Positions 18,437-29,035 are shown, counted from the stretch's first letter. The stretch is DNA of 64,000 bases from Azospirillum sp. TSH58 (GCF_003119115.1 NZ_CP022367.1:447001-511000); one strand, 5' to 3'. Translations and numbers: made by a program. The notes: a model not told the origin generated them from the sequence alone.

Positions 18437-18461
18437 CCCTCCCCCGCCGGGCGGGGGAGGG
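18437..18461. terminator. GC-rich hairpin after methylmalonyl-CoA mutase
   Basis: CCCTCCCCCGCC and GGCGGGGGAGGG form a perfect 12-base stem with almost no loop, about 17 bp past the mutase stop. The flanking CCCACCCTAAACCCT belongs to the same repeat family seen near 1,540 and 20,780. It probably ends the propionate operon transcript. Confidence 0.55.
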
Positions 18462-18477
18462 AAAAGTGCTGGCGGAG

Positions 18478-20631
18478 TTACGCCGCGGCCTTCTGCTTGC
18501 GCAGGATGGCCAGGATGTCGGAGGCGGCCTTCGGGATGTTGGTGCCGGGGCCGTAGATGGCGGCGGCCCCCGCCTTGTAGAGGTAGTCGTAGTCCTGGGG
18601 CGGGATCACGCCGCCGCAGACGACCAGGATGTCGCCGGCGCCCTGGCGGCGCAGTTCCTCGACCAGCTGCGGGACCAGCGTCTTGTGGCCGGCGGCCTGG
18701 GACGACACGCCGATGACGTGCACGTCGTTCTCCACCGCCTGACGGGCGGCCTCCTCCGGGGTCTGGAACAGCGGCCCGATGTCCACGTCGAAGCCGATGT
18801 CGGCGAAGCTGGTGGCGATCACCTTGGCGCCGCGGTCGTGGCCGTCCTGGCCCATCTTGACGACGAGGATGCGCGGGCGGCGGCCCTCCTCGGCGGCGAA
18901 GGCGGACACCTCCTCCTGGATCTTCTTGAAGCCCTCGTCGCCCTCATAGGCGGCGCCGTAAACGCCGGAGACGGAGCGGATGACCGCCACATGGCGGGTG
19001 AAGGCCTTCTCCAGAGCGTCGGAGATTTCGCCGACCGTGGCGCGGGCGCGGGTGGCCTCCACCGCCAGGGCCAGCAGGTTGCCGGACTTCTCCGTGGCGG
19101 CCTTGGTCAGCGCGTCCAGGGCGGCGCGGCACTTCGCGTCGTCGCGGCTGGCGCGGACCTGATTGAGACGGGCGATCTGGGACTCGCGCACCGCCGTGTT
19201 GTCGATGTCCAGCACGTCCACCATCTCGGGGTTCTCCGGACGGTACTTGTTGACGCCGACGATCACCTCCTCGCCGCGGTCGACGCGGGCCTGCCGGCGG
19301 GCGGCGGCCTCCTCGATCAGCAGCTTGGGCATGCCGCTGTCCACCGCCTTGGTCATGCCGCCCAGATCCTCGACCTTGTTGATGAGGTCGAGCGCGGCGT
19401 TGGCGAGGCTGTGGGTCAGATTTTCGATGTAGTAGGAGCCGCCCAGCGGATCGACCACGTTGGTGACGCCCGACTCCTCGGCGATGATGAGCTGGGTGTT
19501 GCGGGCGATGCGGGCGGAGAATTTGGTCGGCAGGCCGAGCGCCTCGTCGAAGGCGTTGGTGTGCAGCGACTGGGTGCCGCCCAGCACCGCGGCCATCGCC
19601 TCGATGGTGGTGCGGATGACGTTGTTGTAGGGGTCCTGCTCGGTCAGGCTGACGCCGGAGGTCTGGCAGTGGGTGCGCAGGGCCAGCGAGCGGGCGTCCT
19701 TCGGGTCGAACTTCTGCTTCATCAGGGTCGACCACAGCAGGCGCGCGGCGCGCAGCTTGGCGATCTCCATGAAGAAGTTCATGCCGATGGAGAAGAAGAA
19801 GGACAGGCGCGGCGCGAACTTGTCGACCGGCAGCCCCTTGGACATGGCGGCGCGGACGTATTCGAGGCCGTCGGCGATGGTGAACGCCAGCTCCTGCACC
19901 GCGGTCGCGCCGGCTTCCTGCATGTGGTAGCCGGAAATCGAGATCGAGTTGAACTTCGGCATGTTCAGCGCCGTGTACTCGATGATGTCCGCGATGATCC
20001 GCATCGAGGGTTCGGGCGGATAGATGTAGGTGTTGCGGACCATGAACTCCTTGAGGATGTCGTTCTGGATGGTCCCGCTCAGCTTGTCCTGGGAAACACC
20101 CTGCTCCTCCGCCGCGACGATGTAGCCGGCGAGGATCGGCAGCACCGCGCCGTTCATGGTCATCGACACCGACATCTTGTCGAGCGGGATGCCGTCGAAG
20201 AGGATCTTCATGTCCTCGACGCTGTCGATGGCGACGCCGGCCTTGCCCACATCGCCGACGACGCGCGGATGGTCGCTGTCATAGCCGCGGTGGGTGGCGA
20301 GGTCGAAGGCGACCGACAGGCCCATCTGCCCGGCCTTCAGGTTCGCCTTGTAGAAGGCGTTGGAGTCCTCGGCGGTCGAGAAGCCGGCGTACTGGCGGAT
20401 GGTCCAGGGCTTCACCGCGTACATCGTGGCGCGCGGGCCGCGGGTGAAGGGCGGGAAGCCGGGCAGGCTGTCCAGTTCCAGCCCTTCCAGATCGTCGGCG
20501 GTGTAGAGGGCCTTGACGTCCAACCCTTCCGGAGTCTTCCAGACCAGATCGTCGAGCGTCCCGTTGGCGCCCAGGTCCTTGGTGGCCAGGGTCTGCCAGT
20601 CGGCCTGGGTCTTCTTCGGGAATTCGCTCAT
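18478..20631 (-). CDS. scpA: Methylmalonyl-CoA mutase (adenosylcobalamin-dependent)
   Basis: This enzyme interconverts (R)-methylmalonyl-CoA and succinyl-CoA, the last step of propionyl-CoA assimilation. It has 717 residues in the single-chain form. The N-terminal TIM barrel binds the substrate (FTRGPRATMYAVKPWTIRQYAGFS). The C-terminal cobalamin domain (from about 580) has the axial-ligand motif DGHDRG near 595, with the trailing GPLFQTPEEAA. The start MSEFPKK at 20631, preceded by GAGGAG, was chosen over 20682. It is the last gene after pccB-pccA-bioY. The epimerase is not in this window. Confidence 0.95.
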   Translation of the reverse strand: MSEFPKKTQADWQTLATKDLGANGTLDDLVWKTPEGLDVKALYTADDLEGLELDSLPGFPPFTRGPRATMYAVKPWTIRQYAGFSTAEDSNAFYKANLKAGQMGLSVAFDLATHRGYDSDHPRVVGDVGKAGVAIDSVEDMKILFDGIPLDKMSVSMTMNGAVLPILAGYIVAAEEQGVSQDKLSGTIQNDILKEFMVRNTYIYPPEPSMRIIADIIEYTALNMPKFNSISISGYHMQEAGATAVQELAFTIADGLEYVRAAMSKGLPVDKFAPRLSFFFSIGMNFFMEIAKLRAARLLWSTLMKQKFDPKDARSLALRTHCQTSGVSLTEQDPYNNVIRTTIEAMAAVLGGTQSLHTNAFDEALGLPTKFSARIARNTQLIIAEESGVTNVVDPLGGSYYIENLTHSLANAALDLINKVEDLGGMTKAVDSGMPKLLIEEAAARRQARVDRGEEVIVGVNKYRPENPEMVDVLDIDNTAVRESQIARLNQVRASRDDAKCRAALDALTKAATEKSGNLLALAVEATRARATVGEISDALEKAFTRHVAVIRSVSGVYGAAYEGDEGFKKIQEEVSAFAAEEGRRPRILVVKMGQDGHDRGAKVIATSFADIGFDVDIGPLFQTPEEAARQAVENDVHVIGVSSQAAGHKTLVPQLVEELRRQGAGDILVVCGGVIPPQDYDYLYKAGAAAIYGPGTNIPKAASDILAILRKQKAAA

Positions 20632-20668
20632 GGGACGTCTCCTCGACACGGCTTCTTGGTTCGAATGA

Positions 20669-20676
20669 TTTGCAAC
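20669..20676 (+). promoter_or_regulatory. Lone TTTGCAAC half-site before methylmalonyl-CoA mutase
   Basis: TTTGCAAC lies 38 bp upstream of the mutase start and matches seven of eight bases of the PccR half-site TTTGCAAA seen in the pccB-pccR gap. No second half-site at the N4 spacing is seen, so PccR control here is only possible. Confidence 0.35.
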
Positions 20677-20694
20677 GATCAATCAATGGGTGGG

Positions 20695-20792
20695 GCGCTT
20701 GCCCCCACCCCGGCCCTCCCCCGCTTTCGCAGGGGAGGGAGACCAATCCCCTCCCCCGCCGGGCGGGGGAGAGTTAGGGTGGGGGCAAGCGC
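20695..20792. repeat. 98-bp nested palindromic intergenic element between bioY and the mutase gene
   Basis: The outer arms are 16-base perfect inverted repeats (GCGCTTGCCCCCACCC at 20695-20710 and its complement at 20777-20792). Two smaller hairpins sit inside: CCCTCCCC/GGGGAGGG and CCCTCCCCCGCC/GGCGGGGGA. It divides the pccB-pccA-bioY part of the operon from the mutase and may attenuate or stabilise the transcript. It resembles the dispersed palindromes near 1,540 and 18,440. Confidence 0.7.
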
Positions 20793-20805
20793 GCCCCCCT
20801 TACTC

Positions 20806-21399
20806 TCAGCCCTGCGACCGGCGGGCGACGACCTTCCAGGCGGCCTGCATGATCGCGGCACCCAGCGCGGTCTTCAGGACCGTGGCGGCCAGGAACGGCG
20901 TCAGGCCCAGCGCGACGGCCTTCTCGCCGCCGAACAGGACGGCCATCCAGGCCACGCCCGGAACGAACAGCAGGGCGTGACCGATCGCCAGGGCGGCGAC
21001 GGCCTTGACCGGGCTGCGGTCCCAGCCGCGCTCGGCCAGCCAGCCGGTGACGCCGGCGGCCAGGACGAAGCCCAGCAGGTAACCGGCGGTCGGGCCGGCC
21101 ATGTAGGCCGGGCCGGCGCCCGGACCGGCGAAGACCGGCAGACCGGCGAGGCCTTCCAGCAGGTACAGCAGGACCGTCGCCGTGGCGAGGCGGCTGCCGT
21201 AGGCCATGCCGAGCAGGATGACGACCATGCTCTGCATCGTCATCGGAACCGGCCAGAAGGGCACCTGCACCTTGGCCGAGGCGGCCAGCAGCAGGCTGCC
21301 CAGAACCGCCGCGGTGGCGGCGGTGAGCAGGCCGCCCCGCGGGGCGACCGTCTCGAGAAGCGAAGCGGCACGCTGCGAAAGCGTGTTTGCGAAAGCCAT
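20806..21399 (-). CDS. bioY: BioY-family biotin transporter (ECF S-component)
   Basis: BioY imports biotin across the inner membrane, alone or with BioMN. It has 197 residues and about six helices. The family signature is visible as QVPFWPVPMTMQSMVVILLG near residues 45-65 and the conserved loop GPAYMAGPTAGYLLGF near 100-115. It lies 38 bp after pccA, whose product needs covalently bound biotin, so cofactor uptake is coupled to demand. No BioR box (TTATCTATAA type) was found upstream. No bioMN genes are nearby. Confidence 0.9.
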   Translation of the reverse strand: MAFANTLSQRAASLLETVAPRGGLLTAATAAVLGSLLLAASAKVQVPFWPVPMTMQSMVVILLGMAYGSRLATATVLLYLLEGLAGLPVFAGPGAGPAYMAGPTAGYLLGFVLAAGVTGWLAERGWDRSPVKAVAALAIGHALLFVPGVAWMAVLFGGEKAVALGLTPFLAATVLKTALGAAIMQAAWKVVARRSQG

Positions 21400-21437
21400 C
21401 GTCCTTACCTTTCCCTATATGTCGGAGCCCGCTTGGC

Positions 21438-23447
21438 TCACGCGAACTCCAGGATCTTCTGATCGACCGCCAGGCTGGAGCCGGGCGTCGCGTGCACCTT
21501 GGACACCGTGCCATCCTGCGCCGCGCGCAGGATGTTTTCCATCTTCATCGCCTCGACCACGGCCAGCACCTCGCCGGCCTTGACCTCCTGCCCCTCGGTC
21601 ACCGCGACCGAGACGAGCAGGCCGGGCATCGGCGACAGCAGGAACTTCGACATGTCCGGCGGCGCCTTCACCGGCATCAGCGCGTCGAGCCGCGCGGCGT
21701 TCGGGGTCAGCACCTTGACCAGCGCCTGGCTGCCGGAGTGGAACAGGCGGTAGCCGACGCCGACGCGGTCCACCTGGACGCAGACATGCGCGCCGTTCAC
21801 CGTGCCGCGGAACAGCGGCTCACCCAGGTTCCAGTCGCTCCACACCACATGGTGCTTGCCCTCGAAATCGACGGTGTAGCCGATGCGCTGCGGGCTGCCC
21901 TCCACCGGGTGGACGTGGACCGGGTGCTGCGTGCCGTCCATCACGACGACCCAGTCGTCGCGCACCCGGACCTTGTTGCCCGGCATCTTGCCGGTGATCC
22001 GGATGTCGCGGTCGTTCAGGCAGCGGTGGATCACCGCCGCCACGGCGATCAGGATCGCCGGATCGTCCGGCGGCAGGTCGGAGGCGTGGAAGCCGTTCGG
22101 GTATTCCTCGGCGATGAAGTTGGTGGTCAGCCGGCCTTCGACGAAGCGCTGGTTGGCCATCAGAGAGGCGAGGAACGGGATGTTGTGGCTGACGCCGCGG
22201 ATGTAATACTGGTCCAGCGCCTCGCGCATGCGGGCGATGGCGGCGTCGCGCGTCGACCCCCAGCTGCACAGCTTGGCGATCATGGGGTCGTAGTACATGG
22301 AGATCTCGCCGCCCTCGTAGACGCCGGTGTCCACGCGGACGTGCGGGTCCTCCGACGGCGGACGGTAATGGGTCAGCCGGCCGGTGGAGGGCAGGAAGTT
22401 GCGGAAGGGGTCCTCGGCATAGACGCGGGATTCGATGGCCCAGCCGTGCAGGTGGATGTCCTCCTGCTTCAGAGTGAGCTTCTCGCCCGCCGCGACGCGG
22501 ATCATCAGCTCGACGAGGTCGAGGCCGGTGACCAGCTCGGTGACCGGATGCTCCACCTGGAGGCGGGTGTTCATCTCCAGGAAGTAGAAGTTGCGCTCGG
22601 CATCGACGATGAACTCGACCGTGCCGGCGGACTTGTAGTCCACGGCGCGGGCCAGCGCCACGGCCTGCTCGCCCATCGCCTTGCGGGTCGCGGCGTCGAG
22701 GAAGGGCGACGGGGCCTCCTCGATGACCTTCTGGTGGCGGCGCTGGATCGAGCATTCGCGCTCGCCCAGATAGAGGGCCGTGCCCTGCCCGTCCGCCAGC
22801 ACCTGGATCTCGATGTGGCGCGGTTGCTGGATGTACTTCTCGACGAAGACGCGGTCGTCGGCGAAGGAGGAGCGCGCCTCGTTCTGGGCGGAGCGGAAGC
22901 CTTCGCGGGCCTCCTCGTCGTTCCAGGCCACGCGCATGCCCTTGCCGCCACCGCCGGCCGAGGCCTTGATCATCACCGGATAGCCGATGTCGCGGGCGAT
23001 GGTCACCGCCTCGCTGTCGTCGGCGATGACGCCCAGATAGCCGGGCACGGTGCTGACGCCCGCGGCCTTGGCCAACTTCTTGGACTCGATCTTGTCGCCC
23101 ATCGCCTGGATGGCGTGGGCGTCCGGGCCGATGAAGGCGACCCCGGCGGCGGCCAGCGCCTCCTGGAACTCGCGCTTCTCCGACAGGAAGCCGTAGCCGG
23201 GATGCACGGCCTGGGCGCCGGTCTTCTTGCAGGCATCGACGATGCGGTCGATCAGCAGGTAGCTCTGCGCCGAGGGAGCGGCGCCGATATGGACGGCCTC
23301 GTCGGCCATCTCGACGTGCAGGGCGTTCCTGTCGGCGTCCGAATAGACGGCGACCGTCTTGATGCCCAGGCGGCGCGCCGTGCGGATGACGCGGCAGGCG
23401 ATCTCGCCGCGGTTCGCGATCAGGATCTTGGAGAACAGGGTCGTCAT
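21438..23447 (-). CDS. pccA: Propionyl-CoA carboxylase alpha subunit (biotin carboxylase + BCCP)
   Basis: PccA carboxylates its own biotin using ATP and bicarbonate. It has 669 residues. The biotin carboxylase/ATP-grasp part covers residues 1-450 (KILIANRGEIACRVIRTARRLG at the start, KASAGGGGKGMR for ATP binding, EMNTRLQVEHPVTEL catalytic). A BT linker domain follows, and the C-terminal biotinyl domain carries EAMKMEN near 635, whose lysine is biotinylated. It starts 14 bp after pccB. Length and layout fit propionyl- rather than acetyl-CoA carboxylase, and the mutase next door supports this. Confidence 0.94.
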   Translation of the reverse strand: MTTLFSKILIANRGEIACRVIRTARRLGIKTVAVYSDADRNALHVEMADEAVHIGAAPSAQSYLLIDRIVDACKKTGAQAVHPGYGFLSEKREFQEALAAAGVAFIGPDAHAIQAMGDKIESKKLAKAAGVSTVPGYLGVIADDSEAVTIARDIGYPVMIKASAGGGGKGMRVAWNDEEAREGFRSAQNEARSSFADDRVFVEKYIQQPRHIEIQVLADGQGTALYLGERECSIQRRHQKVIEEAPSPFLDAATRKAMGEQAVALARAVDYKSAGTVEFIVDAERNFYFLEMNTRLQVEHPVTELVTGLDLVELMIRVAAGEKLTLKQEDIHLHGWAIESRVYAEDPFRNFLPSTGRLTHYRPPSEDPHVRVDTGVYEGGEISMYYDPMIAKLCSWGSTRDAAIARMREALDQYYIRGVSHNIPFLASLMANQRFVEGRLTTNFIAEEYPNGFHASDLPPDDPAILIAVAAVIHRCLNDRDIRITGKMPGNKVRVRDDWVVVMDGTQHPVHVHPVEGSPQRIGYTVDFEGKHHVVWSDWNLGEPLFRGTVNGAHVCVQVDRVGVGYRLFHSGSQALVKVLTPNAARLDALMPVKAPPDMSKFLLSPMPGLLVSVAVTEGQEVKAGEVLAVVEAMKMENILRAAQDGTVSKVHATPGSSLAVDQKILEFA

Positions 23448-23461
23448 GGGGCGGCGCGCCT

Positions 23462-24994
<1,533 letters not shown>

Positions 24995-25084
24995 CAGGCG
25001 TTTCCCACTTTGGCGAGCGGCGGAGGACCTTGCGAACCTTGTGGCAGCGGTCCCCTCACCGGAACGCCTGGATTATTCACAAGA

Positions 25085-25174
25085 TTTGCAACAGGGCAAT
25101 TGGCCGGGCGGGAAAAATGTGCGAAGTTGCGAACATCTTTGCAAACGCAGCGCACGGTTTGCCAAGATTGCGAA
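25085..25174. promoter_or_regulatory. Cluster of TTTGCAAA-type operator half-sites, likely PccR-binding
   Basis: The 219-bp divergent gap between pccB and pccR holds GTTGCGAA (25126-25133), a 4-bp spacer CATC, then a perfect TTTGCAAA (25138-25145). This fits the TTTGCAAA-N4-TTTGCAAA motif described for PccR of Rhodobacter sphaeroides. Further partial copies are TTTGCAAC (25085-25092), TTTGCCAA (25158-25165) and ATTGCGAA (25167-25174). They sit where they could control both promoters. Confidence 0.8.
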
Positions 25175-25213
25175 TATGCACTTCGATATAATCTTCGGGT
25201 GATAGGCGGGTCC

Positions 25214-26662
25214 ATGCAGAAGCTCTTCCTCGGCTACAAGCTCCGCCGCCTGCGCGAACAGCGCGGGCTGACCCAGGCGGCGCTGGCCAAGACGCTGGAC
25301 CTGTCGCCGAGCTACCTGAACCAGATCGAGAACAACCAGCGCCCGCTGACCCTGCCGGTGCTGCTGAAGATCTCCGCCGTGTTCGAGGTCGACCTGTCCA
25401 ATTTCGTGGAGGACGAGGACAGCCGTCTGGTCGCCGACCTGCGCGAGGCTCTGGCCGACCCGCTGTTCGCCGGGGCGCCCCTGACCAACGCCGAGCTGCG
25501 CAGCGCCGTCGGCTCCAGCCCGGAGCTGGCCCGCCGCGTGCTGAGCCTGCATCAGGCCTACCAGAAGCTCCACGAGCGGGTGCAGTCGCTGGCCGACAGC
25601 CTGTCCAACCAGGAGCCGAGCGACGCCTTCGCCGGACCCCAGTTCCCCTACGAGGAGGTCCGCGACTATTTCCACTACTGCAACAACTACATCGGCCCGC
25701 TGGACGAGGCGGCGGAGACGCTGTGGGACACCGAGAAGATCCACTCCGGCGCCCTGCTGAACGAGCTGGCCGCCTATCTGAAGCGGCGGCACGACGTGCG
25801 GGTGAAGATCGTCGCCGACGATGGCGAGACGGCCATGCGCAGTTACGACGGCAGCACCGGCACGCTGCGCCTGTCCGCCCTGCTGAACGGCCCCAGCCGC
25901 GCCTTCCACATGGCGCACCAGATCGCCCTGCTCGGCTTCGGCGACGTGATCGAGGAACGGGTCGCCCAGGCGAAGTTCTCCAGCGAGGACGCGCGGTCGA
26001 TCTGCCGGGTCGGGCTCGCCAACTACTTCGCGGGGGCGCTGGTCCTGCCCTACCGCGCCTTCGCCGCCCAGGCCCGCGCGCTGCGCCACGACGTCGAGCA
26101 GTTGCAGAGCCGCTTCGGCGCCAGCTTCGAGCAGGTCTGCCACCGGCTGTCCACCCTGCAAAGGCCGGGCGCGCGGGGCCTGCCCTTCTACTTCGTGCGG
26201 GTGGACATGGCCGGCAACATCACCAAGCGCCATTCGGCGACGCGCTTCCACTTCGCGCGTTTCGGCGGCGCCTGCCCGCTGTGGAACGTGCACGAGGCCT
26301 TCGCCCAGCCCGGCAAGATCCTGGTGCAGTTCGCCACCATGCCCGACCGCACCACCTACATCGGCATCGCCCGCACGGTGACCAAACGGGGCGGCGCCTA
26401 TCTGAAGCCGTCGCGCCAGTTCGCCGTGGGCCTGGGCTGCGAGGCGACCCACGCCAACGAGATCGTCTACGCCGCCGGCATCGACACCTCCAACGAGGCC
26501 GCCGCCGTGCCGATCGGCGTGAACTGCCGCATCTGCGAGCGCACCGACTGCCAGCAGCGCGCCTTCCCGCCCATCGGCAGCCAGCTGTCGGTGGACGAGC
26601 ACCATCGCAGCTTCGTCCCCTACCTGTTCACCCAGGAGGGGCGGACCGTGGAGAAGGCCTGA
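25214..26662 (+). CDS. pccR: PccR-type short-chain acyl-CoA responsive regulator (XRE family, ScfR)
   Basis: This is a regulator of about 482 residues. An XRE helix-turn-helix is at residues 8-62 (LRRLREQRGLTQAALAKTLDLSPSYLNQIENNQRPLT). A central ImmA/IrrE-like domain is near 170-300, and the C-terminal domain (DUF2083-type) ends in a cysteine cluster NCRICERTDCQQRAFPP near 435. This layout matches the ScfR group, whose members sense short-chain acyl-CoAs; PccR controls propionyl-CoA carboxylase. The divergent position to pccB and the intergenic operator cluster support the assignment. The start ATG at 25214 begins exactly at the family N-terminus MQKLFLGYKLRRLREQRG. Confidence 0.88.
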   Translation: MQKLFLGYKLRRLREQRGLTQAALAKTLDLSPSYLNQIENNQRPLTLPVLLKISAVFEVDLSNFVEDEDSRLVADLREALADPLFAGAPLTNAELRSAVGSSPELARRVLSLHQAYQKLHERVQSLADSLSNQEPSDAFAGPQFPYEEVRDYFHYCNNYIGPLDEAAETLWDTEKIHSGALLNELAAYLKRRHDVRVKIVADDGETAMRSYDGSTGTLRLSALLNGPSRAFHMAHQIALLGFGDVIEERVAQAKFSSEDARSICRVGLANYFAGALVLPYRAFAAQARALRHDVEQLQSRFGASFEQVCHRLSTLQRPGARGLPFYFVRVDMAGNITKRHSATRFHFARFGGACPLWNVHEAFAQPGKILVQFATMPDRTTYIGIARTVTKRGGAYLKPSRQFAVGLGCEATHANEIVYAAGIDTSNEAAAVPIGVNCRICERTDCQQRAFPPIGSQLSVDEHHRSFVPYLFTQEGRTVEKA

Positions 26663-26723
26663 ACGGTTGGCGATCGGGAGCGGTCGCTCTATCATCCGCG
26701 CCCTCAACCGACGGGATCACGAC

Positions 26724-27452
26724 ATGACGACGCCCACCGCCCGGCCCCTGCCCCAGAAGACCATCGGCGTCCTCGGCGGCATGAGCAACCAGGCCACCGC
26801 CGAATATTACCGCCTGCTGAACGAGGGGCTGAACGCCCGGCTCGGCGGCTGGGACAACGGCGAGATCGTCATCGTCAGCGTCAATTTCGGCAACATCGAG
26901 CATTTCGTCCGCCAGAATGCCTGGGACGCCGCGCAGCGCTACCTGTCCGGCAAGGTGGACGCGCTGGAGCGCGCCGGGGCCGATGTGATCCTGTGCGTGT
27001 CGAACACCATGCACCGCGTGGTCGAGCCGATCATGGCCGGGCGCGCCACCCCCTTCATCCACATCGCCGACCCGACCGGCGCGGCGATGCGGACCGCCGG
27101 CCTGACGCGGGTCGCCCTGCTCGGCACCATGGCGACGATGCTCTCCGACGACCTGCGCCGCCGCTACGCGGAGCGTTTCGGCGTCGAGATCATCGTGCCC
27201 TCCGACCCCGACAAGGCGACGGTCGACCGCATCATCTTCGACGAGCTGGTGCGGCGCGACCTGCGCCCGGAGTCCAAGGCCCACTATCTGGAGATCATCG
27301 ACCGGCTGGCCGCCGACGGGGCGCAGGGGGTGATCCTCGGCTGCACGGAGATCTTCCTGCTGGTCGATCAGGCCGACCGGCCGGATTTCCCCATGTTCAA
27401 CACGACGGCGCTGCACGCCGCCGCCGCGGTCGCCTTCGCACTCGGCGACTAG
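26724..27452 (+). CDS. Aspartate/glutamate racemase family protein
   Basis: This cofactor-independent racemase-family enzyme has 242 residues. The N-terminal GVLGGMSNQATAEYYRLLNE is the substrate phosphate/carboxylate loop. The two catalytic cysteines are in DVILCVSNTMHR (about residue 91) and GVILGCTEIFLL (about 207), so it should be active. A threonine is usual after the first cysteine block in aspartate racemases (CNTxH), and here the motif reads CVSNTMH. The start MTTPTARP at 26724 was chosen over 26667. It lies 61 bp after pccR, with no obvious functional tie. Substrate may be aspartate or a related acid. Confidence 0.85.
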   Translation: MTTPTARPLPQKTIGVLGGMSNQATAEYYRLLNEGLNARLGGWDNGEIVIVSVNFGNIEHFVRQNAWDAAQRYLSGKVDALERAGADVILCVSNTMHRVVEPIMAGRATPFIHIADPTGAAMRTAGLTRVALLGTMATMLSDDLRRRYAERFGVEIIVPSDPDKATVDRIIFDELVRRDLRPESKAHYLEIIDRLAADGAQGVILGCTEIFLLVDQADRPDFPMFNTTALHAAAAVAFALGD

Positions 27453-27470
27453 GCGGCCGCGAAACGGCGC

Positions 27471-28067
27471 TCATGCCGTCGCCTTTTCACCAGCGGAAGC
27501 CGCCTTCAGACGGCGGATCAGGGCGAGCGCCTCCGGCGGCGGCCGTTGCTCGACGCGCCGATAGGCGCTCCCGTCGCGCGTGCGGTCGACCAGACCGACA
27601 TCGCACAGTTCGCGGCGCAGCAGGGCGTGGTCGCCGAAACGGTGGGCGTCGCGCAGAAGGCGGTTCACCTCTCCCTCGGTCATCACGTGGCCGGCGGCGA
27701 ACCGCGACCACAGGACCCACAGGCAAAGATCCCGCTCGGAGCGTTTGGGCGGCCAGCGCAGCAGGGCGCCGGCGGCGTCGAAACAGCGGGTCACCTTGCG
27801 GATCCTGACCGGATCGACCGGCGGCTCCACGTCGACCGTCGCGCCGAGACCGTCCTGAACCGCTGTTTGGGCCTCCGTTTGGGCCACCGTCTGGGCAGTC
27901 GTCTGCGCCCGGAAATGCTGGAAGTTCCGGCATCCGACCGCCTTGGCCAGCATGTTGAGCCATTCGACATGGCCGGGCGGCTCGGTCCGGCCGGCGAGTT
28001 GCGCGCGCAACGAGCGCGCGAGCGCGGAAATGTCATCCGCGCTGTAGGGCAGCGATGTCCTGGGCAT
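27471..28067 (-). CDS. DUF2087 domain-containing protein
   Basis: This protein has 198 residues. The N-terminal part (SADDISALARSLRAQL...WLNMLAKAVGCRNFQHFRAQ) is a helical module often seen ahead of DUF2087. A short low-complexity linker of AQT repeats (AQTTAQTVAQTEAQTAVQ) follows. The C-terminal DUF2087 domain is clear: RWPPKRSERDLCLWVLWSRFAAGHVMTEGEVNRLLRDAHRFGDHALLRRELCDVGLVDRTRDGSAYRRV. DUF2087 looks like a winged-helix fold and is often annotated as a transcriptional regulator; the function is not known. The start at 28067 follows GAGGA. The 254 bp beyond it (to 28321) show no gene or clear motif. Confidence 0.75.
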   Translation of the reverse strand: MPRTSLPYSADDISALARSLRAQLAGRTEPPGHVEWLNMLAKAVGCRNFQHFRAQTTAQTVAQTEAQTAVQDGLGATVDVEPPVDPVRIRKVTRCFDAAGALLRWPPKRSERDLCLWVLWSRFAAGHVMTEGEVNRLLRDAHRFGDHALLRRELCDVGLVDRTRDGSAYRRVEQRPPPEALALIRRLKAASAGEKATA

Positions 28068-28321
28068 GGAATCATCCTCACGACGCGCCAATCCGCGAAG
28101 GGATGCCGGTGGTCGCCGACTTCCGACGCGGCACGCGATGAGGTGTCGGTCGAGAGGGTGTCGCGGCAGGTTTAGCTCCCCTCAACGGGGCGGCGACGCC
28201 TTGGTGAACTGCCGACCAGAACCGCTTTCTACCGCAAGGCGGCGGCACTGGCAAGCCACCGTGATGGAACAGCCGCCACCCGACGACCTGCAAAACCGGG
28301 GTCCTTCCCCATGGAGAACCC

Positions 28322-29035
28322 TCAGCTCGGGTAATGCCCGCCCAGCGTCTCCGACAGCCGCTGGCCGGCCGCCAGCAGCAGCGGCACCATCACCGCCACG
28401 CGTTCCTCGGTGAATCGGGTCAGCGGGCCCGACAGGGTCAGGGCGCCGACCAGTCCCTCCCGCTGGGAAAAGACCGGCACGGCGGCGGCCCCGGTCTCGG
28501 ACTCGCGCTCGCCGAAGGAGAGCAGAGGCAGGGCGGCGAAGTCCGCCGCCGACACCGTCCCGGAGAAGCGGATGAGCACATGGCCGGCGGCCCCCCGGTC
28601 GAGGGGCAGGCGGTCGCCCTCATGGACGTGATCGCGGATCGCCTGCGTGGAGTCCTCGCGGAACGCACAGATCCGCCACGCCCCTTCGCGGCGGAAGAAG
28701 GACGCGCTTTCCCCGCTCTCGCGCATCAACTGACGCAGCACCGGCCGGACATGGTCCTCCAACCGCAGGGAGCGCTGGTAGAGCCCCCCCAGCCGCATCA
28801 GCTCCGGGCCGAGCCGGTAGGACTTGTCCTGGTGGCGGACGAGATAGCCGGCCTTCTCCAGCGAAACGGTCAGCCGCAGGATGGTGCTCTTGTAGAGCCC
28901 GGTCCGCGCCGCGATCTCCGTCAGGCTCAGCGCGTGGTCGCCCGCCTGGAAGCAGCCGACGATGCTCAGCGCCCGGTCGACGGCCTCCACCCCGCCAGCG
29001 GAGGCGGTGGTCGTCTTGGGCTTTGCGTCGGTCAT
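28322..29035 (-). CDS. IclR-family transcriptional regulator
   Basis: This is a 237-residue regulator. The N-terminal winged helix (VDRALSIVGCFQAGDHALSLTEIAARTGLYKSTILRLTVSLEKAGYLVR) binds DNA. The C-terminal effector domain (about residues 90-237) is the GAF-like IclR ligand domain (GAWRICAFREDSTQAIRDHVHEGDRLPLDRGAAGHVL). The start MTDAKPK at 29035 follows GAAGGA; the longer frame to 29206 runs through the promoter. It is divergent from the aldehyde dehydrogenase operon and is its likely regulator, with inverted operator copies at 29189-29223. Confidence 0.9.
   Translation of the reverse strand: MTDAKPKTTTASAGGVEAVDRALSIVGCFQAGDHALSLTEIAARTGLYKSTILRLTVSLEKAGYLVRHQDKSYRLGPELMRLGGLYQRSLRLEDHVRPVLRQLMRESGESASFFRREGAWRICAFREDSTQAIRDHVHEGDRLPLDRGAAGHVLIRFSGTVSAADFAALPLLSFGERESETGAAAVPVFSQREGLVGALTLSGPLTRFTEERVAVMVPLLLAAGQRLSETLGGHYPS

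Noticed and set aside
27850..27905. Repeat array in the DUF2087 gene as a CRISPR-like or regulatory repeat
   Set aside because: It is an in-frame AQT coding repeat with degenerate codons, a linker in the protein.
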